A stretch of 64,000 bases of DNA from Ignavibacteriales bacterium (GTDB taxonomy: Bacteria; Bacteroidota; Ignavibacteria; Ignavibacteriales; Melioribacteraceae). The notes under the pieces are model-generated. The model saw nothing but the letters and a program-made list of their open reading frames with translations, was not told where the DNA came from and made no database searches. Made by a program: the position numbers and the translations under genes. The DNA lies in NCBI GenBank assembly GCA_021740915.1, contig JAIOYW010000014.1:96840-160839 (forward strand), read 5' to 3'. Of the stretch, positions 25,674 to 33,155 are shown in pieces (within the stretch, counting starts at the first letter, position 1; every line of letters begins with the position of its first letter).

Positions 25674-27164
25674 ATGGAGGAAAAACCGGGAAAAATACTT
25701 AAAAATATATTTCTTTCTGCCGGCGATAATAAATTAAGACCCGCCGACATAATGTTTACGGAAAAATTCGGGCAGATAGTTTTCCGCTCTGAAAATCCGG
25801 TGGAATGGGAAGAGATCAGCACTCCGGAGAAGAGGGCTGCTTATGTAGGTACTCTCGAAGAAAACTATTATCTGCCTGAGGCTCACTTCTATGACGGCGG
25901 TTTTATGGTCGCTATTCCCGGTGCTATTGATTCCCATGTTCATTTCGATACTCCGGGTTTTGAATTTCGTGACGATTTCGAACACGGCTCCACCGCTGCA
26001 GCTTTCGGCGGAGTTACCACGGTTATTGATATGCCATGCACTTCGCTGCCCCCGGTTACCTCCGCTGATAATTTCGGAATAAAACTAAATGCGCTCAAGG
26101 GCAGAAGTCTGGTGGATTACGCTTTCTGGGGCGGAGTGCGCGGGAATGATTTCTGCAGTAACCGCGATATCGGTGAATTAGTTAAAGAACTTGATTCAGC
26201 CGGAGTTTCTTCTTTTAAGGTTTACCTCATTTCCGGAATGGATACATTCAAAGACCTGTATCCCGAACAGCTTGTTGAAGCAGCCGCTCAAATAAAAAAG
26301 ACTGGTAAGCCGATGGGGGTTCACGCAGAGGATAAGGCGCTTATATTTGAAAAAACTGAAAAATTTAAAAATGCCGGTTTAAAAGGCTGGCAGGATTATT
26401 GTAGCGCCCGTGATGTAGAAGCCGAGGTAAAAGCAGTTGCGACGGTTATTGATGCCGTCCGCAAAACAGGATGCCGCGCGCATATAGTACACCTGAGTTC
26501 CGGCGCGGGGCTTGAACTGATTCGCAAAGCGAAGTCGGAAGGATTGCCGGTTAGCGCTGAAACTTGTCCGCATTACTTATATTTTACCCAAAAGGACTTT
26601 GAAAATCAGGAGATTTCAGCATTACTGAAAACGGCGCCCCCCGTTAAACACGATGCTGACAGAGAAGCGCTCTGGCAGGGACTTGCTGATGGTTCAATTG
26701 CGTTTGTAGTTACAGATCATGCCGGCTGCAATCCCGATGCTGAAAAAACTGATCCCGACTTCTGGAAGATTTACGGTGGAATTCCGGGTGTCGAACACCG
26801 TGTGCCTTTCCTTTTCAGCGAAGGTTTTCTGAAAGGGAGGATTGATCTTGAGCAGACTATCAGATTGCTTTCCACAAATGTAGCAGAGTATTTTAATCTT
26901 AATTCAAAAGGCAGCATCCGGGAAGGGCTTGATGCTGATTTCGCCCTGATTGATCTCTGGGCTTCGCAGACAATTACTGCTTCTGCAATGCATAGCAAAG
27001 GTAAGTTCACTCCTTTTCAGGGAAAGCAGTTGAATGCGGTTGTAATTGGTACATTTCTGCGCGGAACGATGATTATTGATCAGAACAGAAAGCAGACCGG
27101 AAAAACAGGCTATGGTCAGTTTATCGGCATTAGCCGGAAAGTGGAGGGCAACTTAAATGGATAA
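25674..27164 (+). CDS. hyuA: HyuA-like cyclic amidohydrolase (hydantoinase/dihydropyrimidinase family)
   Basis: 496 residues. The metal site is complete: DSHVHFDTP (about 86), the carboxylated-lysine motif SFKVYLISG (about 180), GVHAED (about 215), HIVHLSSGAG (about 270) and VTDHAGCNPD (about 347). FRDDFEHGSTAAAFGGVTT is typical of hydantoinase and allantoinase. The enzyme hydrolyses a cyclic amide to a ureido acid. HyuA (YgeZ) belongs to the gene set needed for anaerobic urate breakdown in enterobacteria and gut clostridia, and the neighbours here are the same. The N-terminal region is somewhat longer than in E. coli HyuA (461 residues). It overlaps the next gene by 8 bp. Confidence 0.9.
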   Translation: MEEKPGKILKNIFLSAGDNKLRPADIMFTEKFGQIVFRSENPVEWEEISTPEKRAAYVGTLEENYYLPEAHFYDGGFMVAIPGAIDSHVHFDTPGFEFRDDFEHGSTAAAFGGVTTVIDMPCTSLPPVTSADNFGIKLNALKGRSLVDYAFWGGVRGNDFCSNRDIGELVKELDSAGVSSFKVYLISGMDTFKDLYPEQLVEAAAQIKKTGKPMGVHAEDKALIFEKTEKFKNAGLKGWQDYCSARDVEAEVKAVATVIDAVRKTGCRAHIVHLSSGAGLELIRKAKSEGLPVSAETCPHYLYFTQKDFENQEISALLKTAPPVKHDADREALWQGLADGSIAFVVTDHAGCNPDAEKTDPDFWKIYGGIPGVEHRVPFLFSEGFLKGRIDLEQTIRLLSTNVAEYFNLNSKGSIREGLDADFALIDLWASQTITASAMHSKGKFTPFQGKQLNAVVIGTFLRGTMIIDQNRKQTGKTGYGQFIGISRKVEGNLNG

Positions 27165-28497
27165 AACATTGAAAATACTGAATACCTGGATTTGTGAAAT
27201 TCAGAACGACCGAATAATACCGGTATTTGGTGATATAATTATTACTAGCGGAAAAATTAGCGGGATTATTCCGAAAGATTTTTCCGCATATAATTTCAGA
27301 ACTTCCGAAAGCACCGAACCGGGTAGTATTGATGCTGGAGGACGGGTGAGCACAGTACCTCTCGTTAATTTTCACGATCATTTTTATTCCCGGTTAGCGA
27401 AAGGACTTCCTTCCAAAGGTTCTATGAGCAATTTTCCTGAAATACTGAAAAATCTCTGGTGGAAACTTGATCTTTTGATGGATGCTGATATTACTGAAGC
27501 TTCAGCGCAGATGGCGGCGCTGGAATCGGTCAGATGCGGTGTCACATATATATTCGATCATCATTCGTCCCCGCGCTTCTCTGCCGGTAGCCTGGGAAAA
27601 ATTGCAGATATTCTGAAAAAGTCCGGACTTAGGGGAGTGCTTTGTTTCGAGACAACCGACAGGAACGGCAAGGATTTATCAGCAAAAGGAATTGCAGAGA
27701 ATATTGATTTTCTTCATAACCTGGCTGATGATAATATCCGGGGGATGTTTGGGCTGCACGCATCATTCACGATTGATGATGCTACTCTTGAAGCGGCCGG
27801 CAGACTGCTGCAGGAGACTGGATTTGGGGTTCATGTCCATCTCTGTGAAGATGTTTCAGATCGCAGGGAAAGTCAGCGGCTTTACGGGAGTTCACCTGTT
27901 GAGAGGTTAAACAGATTTGGACTTATTAATTCTAAAACAATTCTTGCTCACGGAATTCATCTTACCGGGAACGACTTTGCGAAAATAACGAATAACGGTG
28001 CTGCGATTGCAGTGAATCTTGATTCGAACATGAATAATGCGGTCGGCATTACGCAATTCCCCATTTTTCCTTCAGATATTCCGCTGCTTACCGGAACTGA
28101 CGGAATGAATTCGAATCCTGCCCGCACGCTTAAACAAGCGTTTCTTTTTGCAAGGCACAGCGGAATGACATTCTCGGAGGCTTTTTCCCTGATCAAAAAA
28201 ATCTATTTCGATCAGATTACATTTGTTCGCAGGTATTTTCCTGACTATCCCGGGCTGGTTTCAGGTGACAGGGCAGATTTTATCATATGGGATTATATCC
28301 CCCCTACTCCCTTCAGAGAAGATAATTTCTGGGGGCATTATATTTATGGAATGCTGGACAGGACAATTCACAGCGTTGTACAGAATGGCAGTATTCTTAT
28401 GGATAATTTCAGGATAAACATAGACGAAAAACCAATTCAGGAGAATATCCTTAAACAAGGCAAAAAATTATTTGGTAAAATGGCAGAATTAAATTGA
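27157..28497 (+). CDS. ssnA: SsnA-like amidohydrolase
   Basis: 446 residues of the amidohydrolase/chlorohydrolase superfamily. Metal and catalytic residues are visible in NFHDHFYSR (about 70), HASFTIDD, VHVHLCED, LAHGIHL and TGTDGMNSNP, the last with the metal-binding aspartate. The stretch LAKGLPSKGSMSNFPEILKNLWWKLD is characteristic of SsnA. In E. coli ssnA lies beside ygfK, xdhD and hyuA and is part of the urate-degradation set; a purine-derived amine or amidine is the expected substrate. Coupled to the hyuA-like gene upstream (8-bp overlap) and to the ygeY-like gene downstream. Confidence 0.9.
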   Translation: MDKTLKILNTWICEIQNDRIIPVFGDIIITSGKISGIIPKDFSAYNFRTSESTEPGSIDAGGRVSTVPLVNFHDHFYSRLAKGLPSKGSMSNFPEILKNLWWKLDLLMDADITEASAQMAALESVRCGVTYIFDHHSSPRFSAGSLGKIADILKKSGLRGVLCFETTDRNGKDLSAKGIAENIDFLHNLADDNIRGMFGLHASFTIDDATLEAAGRLLQETGFGVHVHLCEDVSDRRESQRLYGSSPVERLNRFGLINSKTILAHGIHLTGNDFAKITNNGAAIAVNLDSNMNNAVGITQFPIFPSDIPLLTGTDGMNSNPARTLKQAFLFARHSGMTFSEAFSLIKKIYFDQITFVRRYFPDYPGLVSGDRADFIIWDYIPPTPFREDNFWGHYIYGMLDRTIHSVVQNGSILMDNFRINIDEKPIQENILKQGKKLFGKMAELN

Positions 28498-28517
28498 AAA
28501 TCAATTCGGGAATTAAA

Positions 28518-29702
28518 ATGGATAAAGTAGAAAAAATAAAATTAAAAGCAGAGGAATATTCCGGACTTACGGCGAAAAACCTTTCAGAGCTGATCAAAAT
28601 CAAAGGATTAAGCGGTGAGGAGAAAGGTACTGCCGGGGTGCTCAAAGCAATGATGGAAAATGCAGGGTTCGATGAAGTAAAGATTGACGGACTTGGCAAT
28701 GTTATCGGGAGGATTGGTAACGGAAAAAGAATAATAGCCTTCGACGGACATATAGACACGGTTGATCTTGGAAATCTTGATGCCTGGAATTTTGATCCTC
28801 TGGGCGGTGAAATTAAAGACGGCTTTGTTCATGGCAGAGGATCAGTTGACCAGCTCGGGGGTCCTGCTGCTTTTGTTACAGCCGGCAAAATAATAAAAGA
28901 GATTGGGATACCTGAGGATATGACTATCTATTTTACCGGTTCGGTGATGGAAGAGGATTGCGACGGACTCTGCTGGAACTATATTGTAGAAGAAGAAAAG
29001 ATCAGACCGGAATGTGTTGTGGTTACTGAACCTACGAACCTCAATATTTACCGTGGACATCGTGGGCGGATGGAGATCGAAGTATCATTTTACGGGCTTT
29101 CATCGCATGGTTCTGCACCGGAACGCGGTAAAAATGCAATTTATATGGCTTCGAAGGCAGCGCTTGAAATTGAAAAACTGAATGAAAAACTTGCATCCGA
29201 TCCATTCCTTGGAAAGGGAACCGTTACAGTTACAGAATTTATTTCTTCCAGTCCCTCCCTTTGTGCTGTTTCGGATTTTGCAAAAATTCATTTAGATCGC
29301 AGGCTTACCTGGGGAGAGGATAAAGAACTTGCTCTTGAACAGGTACGGGAGATTGTCGAAGGAATGAATGCAAAGGTTGAACTCCTTAATTATGAAAAGA
29401 CCGCCTATACCGGTTTGAATTATGGAATGGAAAAATACTATCCCACATGGAAAATAGAAGAGAGCCATCATGTTATCAAAAGCGGGGTGAAAGCGTTTGA
29501 AGGTGTTTTCGGACACGCTCCTAAAGTGGATAAGTGGACTTTTTCAACAAATGGCGTAACAATCAACGGCAAGCACAAAATACCGGTTATCGGATTCGGC
29601 CCCGGGAATGAAGAATTAGCCCACGCTCCGAATGAGAAAGTGCCGGTTGAGCATCTGTTAAAAGCATCTGCTTTTTATGCAATGTTCTGCTATGAGTATT
29701 AA
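28518..29702 (+). CDS. ygeY: YgeY-like M20 metallo-hydrolase
   Basis: 394 residues, near E. coli YgeY (403). M20 features: FDGHIDTVDLGN (metal His and Asp, about 74), GRGSVDQLGGPAAF, the catalytic glutamate pair in MEEDCDG (about 144), and a final histidine in GNEELAHAPNEK. Members hydrolyse amide bonds of small molecules such as acyl or carbamoyl amino acids rather than proteins. In the urate pathway it is placed after ring opening. I chose ATG 28518, preceded by CGGGA; a TTG at 28494 overlapping the previous stop is also in frame. Confidence 0.9.
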   Translation: MDKVEKIKLKAEEYSGLTAKNLSELIKIKGLSGEEKGTAGVLKAMMENAGFDEVKIDGLGNVIGRIGNGKRIIAFDGHIDTVDLGNLDAWNFDPLGGEIKDGFVHGRGSVDQLGGPAAFVTAGKIIKEIGIPEDMTIYFTGSVMEEDCDGLCWNYIVEEEKIRPECVVVTEPTNLNIYRGHRGRMEIEVSFYGLSSHGSAPERGKNAIYMASKAALEIEKLNEKLASDPFLGKGTVTVTEFISSSPSLCAVSDFAKIHLDRRLTWGEDKELALEQVREIVEGMNAKVELLNYEKTAYTGLNYGMEKYYPTWKIEESHHVIKSGVKAFEGVFGHAPKVDKWTFSTNGVTINGKHKIPVIGFGPGNEELAHAPNEKVPVEHLLKASAFYAMFCYEY

Positions 29703-29825
29703 CAAGAACAAAACTTAAACACAGCAGCGTATATAGCCGCTGTGCCCGGGATTGAACAGTGGGATTGCCGGGCTCCCGAATTACAAAAGATCATGTTGAA
29801 TCATAATAAATACAGGAGATTAAAT
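29703..29825 (+). promoter_or_regulatory. Two-hairpin intercistronic leader before the ygeW-like gene
   Basis: While the plus-strand genes before it overlap or nearly touch, 123 bp separate ygeY and ygeW. It holds CACAGC (29720-29725) with GCTGTG (29739-29744), then GCCCGG (29744-29749) with CCGGGC (29768-29773). AGGAG at 29816-29820 precedes the ATG. Possible roles are mRNA processing, partial termination, or an internal promoter leader. Confidence 0.45.
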
Positions 29826-30836
29826 ATGGATAAGAAATTTAAAGGAAAACACTTCCTTACCTGCGAAGATTGGACAAAAAAAGAACTTGATCAGGTATTC
29901 GATAAATCTTTCGAACTCAAAGACCAGTTTCTGAAAGAAGAAGCGCATCTGGATCTTCTTCATAAGACTTTGTTTATGATATTTTTTGAGCAGTCCACAA
30001 GGACAAGAAATTCGATGGAAGCAGGAATGACTCAGCTTGGCGGACATGCACATGACCTCACGGCTGATAAGATGCAGCTCTCGCATGGTGAATCTGCAAA
30101 AGACACTGCGATTATCCTTTCAAGGATGGGGCACGGAATTGCATCGCGTAATTGCTTCTATGGTATAGGCAAAGACTATCTTGCTGAAATGGCTAAGTAT
30201 TCACGCCGTCCTGTGATGTCGCTTCAGGATGATGTTTATCATCCTTTTCAGGGACTCGCTGATCTGATGACTGTTTTTGAACATTTTGGTAAAAACACAA
30301 AGGGGCTCAAGGTCACAATCTCCTGGGCTTATGCGGATACTCATTCAAAGCCGCTTTCAGTTCCGCAGACTCAGATACTGCTTTTCCCTCGTTACGGGAT
30401 TGATGTTACTGTCGCCAATCCAAAAGAATTTCCGTTAAGTGCTGATATAATTGAAAAGGCGAAAAAAAATGCCGCTGTTGGCGGAGGTTCGATCAAATTT
30501 ACAAATGATATGGACGAAGCATTCGAAGGCGCTCATATTGTTATTCCTAAAAATTGGGGCGGATTCGGAGCTTATTCTGTTCCCGATTATCTGGCTAACG
30601 AGAATGAATGTAAGAAAGAAATGAAATCCAATCTGGAAAAATATCATTCTTGGATCTGCGATGAAAGACGGATAAAACTTGCTGATAAAAACGTAAAGCT
30701 AATGCATGCACTTCCGGCAGACAGAGGACATGAAGTTACCGATGAAATACTTGATAACGAGAATATTTCGATAGTTTTTGATGAAGCTGAGAACAGATTG
30801 CATACTGCCAAGGCAATAATGTCGATGACGATGTGA
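29826..30836 (+). CDS. ygeW: YgeW-like carbamoyltransferase
   Basis: 336 residues of the aspartate/ornithine carbamoyltransferase family. The carbamoyl-phosphate loop is STRTRNSMEAGM (about 57). GGHAHDLTADKMQLSHGES replaces the usual SMG segment, as in YgeW. The C-terminal motif is HALPADRGHEV rather than HCLP. YgeW is thought to run in the catabolic direction on a ureido compound, giving carbamoyl phosphate that a carbamate kinase could use for ATP; that kinase is not in this window. The ATG at 29826 has AGGAG upstream. The frame is open 28 codons further to 29742, but that part lies within the hairpin leader and lacks a ribosome-binding site. Confidence 0.92.
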   Translation: MDKKFKGKHFLTCEDWTKKELDQVFDKSFELKDQFLKEEAHLDLLHKTLFMIFFEQSTRTRNSMEAGMTQLGGHAHDLTADKMQLSHGESAKDTAIILSRMGHGIASRNCFYGIGKDYLAEMAKYSRRPVMSLQDDVYHPFQGLADLMTVFEHFGKNTKGLKVTISWAYADTHSKPLSVPQTQILLFPRYGIDVTVANPKEFPLSADIIEKAKKNAAVGGGSIKFTNDMDEAFEGAHIVIPKNWGGFGAYSVPDYLANENECKKEMKSNLEKYHSWICDERRIKLADKNVKLMHALPADRGHEVTDEILDNENISIVFDEAENRLHTAKAIMSMTM

Positions 30837-30849
30837 TCCCCTGAAAAGT

Positions 30850-32130
30850 ATGGCTCATTATATATATAAATGCAGGGATTGCGGAAGGGAAATTGATCCG
30901 GGACAAAGCAAGGACGAGCAGATCTATCTTTGTCCTGACTGCGGAAAAGCCGGAAAGAACTCTCCGCTCGAGGGAGTTCTCGAAGTGCTTTATGATTATT
31001 CGTTAATAACTAAATCTTTGGGTAGAGAGGAGTTCCTAAAACTGCCGGCTGGTAAACCATGGCTCTATCCGGAACTTTGGCCGCTCGGATACTCACGTAA
31101 GAATAACAGTGTTCTTCTTGATAATATTTCATCGGAACTGCCGGAAAGATTGTCGCTTGGAAATTCTTCTCTTTTCCAGTTTCGAAATGGCGCGGATCGA
31201 TTCCTCGTTCTTGATGAAACCCGGAACCCGACTCTCTCATTCAAAGACCGCGCATCTTCCCTTGTTGCTCTCAAAGCTCTCCAGAAAGGTATTGGCGAGA
31301 TTGCGGCAGCTTCAACCGGGAATGCCGGTTCCTCGATTGCCGGCATATCTGCCAGGCTGGGTTTAAAAGCTAAAGTTTTTGTGCCCTCGGCAATTCCGGC
31401 AGCAAAAAGGATACAGATACAGGCTTTTGGTGCAGAGCTGTTTATTGTGGATGGAAGTTATGACGATGCATTCGATCTTTGCCTCGAAATTTCAGAGGCA
31501 AAAGGCTGGTACAACCGCAACACTGCCTATAATCCCCTGACAATTGAAGGAAAAAAATCAGCCGCTTATGATATTTTTATTTCATCCGGTGGTAAAATCC
31601 CGGATATTTTGATTGTGCCCGTTGGTGACGGCGTGATAATCGCAGGTGTTTACAAGGGCTTCCGTGAACTCCTGGAACTCGGCTGGATTGAAAAAATGCC
31701 AAAACTTATCGCTGTTCAGGCAGCGGGAAGCGATGCTCTCGTAAGATTCATCAGTGAAGGGAGTTTTAGTTTTGTTCCCGCTGAAACAATTGCAGACAGC
31801 ATTTCCGCCGGGGCGCCGCGAAATCTTTATATGGCTGCCGCCGGTATTTTGGAAACAGGAGGAGCTGCAGTCTCTGTTACCGATGAAGAGATACTAAAAG
31901 CTCAATCAGAGTTCATACGAATAACGGGAATACTTGCCGAGCCTTCATGCGCCGCATCTTATGCCGGTTATCTCAGATTGAAAAAAACAGATCAGATAAA
32001 CCCGGCAGAGAATATTCTGCTCCTTATAACTGGCAACGGAATGAAGGATACAGCATCGCTTGAAAAATGGAATCCGCTTCCACCAGTGAAATCAACTGTT
32101 GAATGGATGCAAGAACTTGGTGTGAAATAA
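30850..32130 (+). CDS. Threonine synthase-like PLP enzyme with N-terminal zinc ribbon
   Basis: 426 residues. Residues 5-40 form a rubredoxin-type zinc ribbon (YKCRDCGREI...CPDCG), as in archaeal-type threonine synthases. The PLP lysine lies in PTLSFKDRAS (about 130), ASTGNAGSSIAG is near 155, and the glycine-rich phosphate loop is VPVGDGVIIAG (about 256). It could be threonine synthase. However, it begins 13 bp after ygeW and no other thr gene is present, so a catabolic role in the purine island is at least as likely. Ammonia-lyases for serine, threonine and diaminopropionate share this fold. Last gene of the plus-strand block. Confidence 0.85.
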   Translation: MAHYIYKCRDCGREIDPGQSKDEQIYLCPDCGKAGKNSPLEGVLEVLYDYSLITKSLGREEFLKLPAGKPWLYPELWPLGYSRKNNSVLLDNISSELPERLSLGNSSLFQFRNGADRFLVLDETRNPTLSFKDRASSLVALKALQKGIGEIAAASTGNAGSSIAGISARLGLKAKVFVPSAIPAAKRIQIQAFGAELFIVDGSYDDAFDLCLEISEAKGWYNRNTAYNPLTIEGKKSAAYDIFISSGGKIPDILIVPVGDGVIIAGVYKGFRELLELGWIEKMPKLIAVQAAGSDALVRFISEGSFSFVPAETIADSISAGAPRNLYMAAAGILETGGAAVSVTDEEILKAQSEFIRITGILAEPSCAASYAGYLRLKKTDQINPAENILLLITGNGMKDTASLEKWNPLPPVKSTVEWMQELGVK

Positions 32131-32159
32131 GACTGATTATTGGCGCGCCTGAGAAAAAA

Positions 32160-32792
32160 CTAAATTCCTATCCTGCGGATAAATTTGTCCTGCATTTTAT
32201 TATCCTTCAGAAATCCAACATTAAGCAGATAGCGCCGGTGTTTGGGTACAGTGCTTACTGCGGATATTTCCTTATAGCCTTTTTCTTTCAGAAAATCTGA
32301 TTCCGCATCATAGATAAAGCGGGCATTTTTCATGTCGCGGTAATCGGGGATGGCGTAATCGATGAGTACTTCAATTTTTTCCGGAGAAAGCTCTTTATAG
32401 ATAAAGAGACCAACCGGCAGCAGATTCCGGAGTATGAAATAACAATGAGCCGTATCGATCTCTTCCCGGCTACATGACGGAAAAAATCTGTGAATGTCTT
32501 TTGAATAATGATCGAGGAATTTATTAAGAAAAAGGTGCCGGTTATCGAGAACAGGCATCAGACTGAAAAGTTCCTTTTTCCTGTTCATCTGAACGAGATA
32601 ATAAATATCGACAATGGTAATAAAACTATTGAGGATAAGTACCGGATAAGCGCCGACGAGCAGTCCGTAAGTAGCAAATGTGGCTGCGCCGAAAAGGTTC
32701 ACTTTCCTGAGGTGGCGTATATTTTTCATCATCAGGCTCACACCAATAAGCAGAGAGCCGGTATAACCGATTATTTGATAGTATTCTTCCAT
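32160..32792 (-). CDS. YgjV-like membrane protein with C-terminal GNAT-like domain
   Basis: 210 residues. The first about 75 residues form three membrane helices (YYQIIGYTGSLLIGVSLMM; VNLFGAATFATYGLLVGAYP; then LNSFITIVDIYYLV) resembling a YgjV or PQ-loop/SemiSWEET half-transporter. The soluble remainder (about 90-210), with LIDYAIPDYRDMKNARFIYD and YKEISAVSTVPKHRRYLLNVGF, has the strand-helix pattern of a GNAT N-acetyltransferase but no clear acetyl-CoA R/Q-x-x-G-x-G/A loop. Function unknown. It converges on the purine plus block with 29 bp between. Confidence 0.65.
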   Translation of the reverse strand: MEEYYQIIGYTGSLLIGVSLMMKNIRHLRKVNLFGAATFATYGLLVGAYPVLILNSFITIVDIYYLVQMNRKKELFSLMPVLDNRHLFLNKFLDHYSKDIHRFFPSCSREEIDTAHCYFILRNLLPVGLFIYKELSPEKIEVLIDYAIPDYRDMKNARFIYDAESDFLKEKGYKEISAVSTVPKHRRYLLNVGFLKDNKMQDKFIRRIGI

Positions 32793-33155
32793 GCCGAAAA
32801 ATAGTAAAGAAACAGATCAACAACAATGAATGGAATGACAGGGATACAAACAGAAAAATTTTTGAGGAATCTAAAGGGTTTTTATCCTTAACGCCATTGT
32901 GATGGCAAAACTAATTATAAGCAAGCATTTTTATCTTCAGTCTTGAAAGGGACATCGCTTCTATATATTAATACCATTCACAAAAATCTTTTTTAACAAA
33001 CCCAAATAAGTGAATTGCACATAATATTATCCGGAATTTTAGATTTCACTGCAATATTACGAGCTTTTTGAGGTAATTGATAAATACTTATTTGAGAATC
33101 TCAATCATGTATTCAAATATTCTCAAATTCCATCGGAGTCAAACGGGGGGACAAA
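32793..33155. other. Intergenic region between ygjV-like and AraC-type genes
   Basis: 363 bp, AT-rich, no gene seen. It serves as the 3' region of the AraC-type gene and the promoter of the ygjV-like gene, both on the minus strand. It contains the TTGAGA palindrome cluster at 33091-33127. Confidence 0.6.
33091..33127. repeat. Nested TTGAGA inverted repeats
   Basis: TTTGAGAAT (33091-33099) pairs with ATTCTCAAA (33119-33127), and TTGAGA-A-TCTCAA (33092-33104) is itself a palindrome. It lies 28 bp past the stop of the AraC-type gene. It may be a terminator or an operator for the ygjV-like gene. Confidence 0.4.

Noticed and set aside
29720..29773. tRNA or riboswitch in the ygeY-ygeW gap
   Set aside because: Only two simple hairpins; no cloverleaf, T-loop or known aptamer core.
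29742..29825. 28-codon N-terminal extension of the ygeW-like gene
   Set aside because: It lies within the hairpin leader, lacks a ribosome-binding site, and the family start matches the ATG at 29826 with AGGAG upstream.
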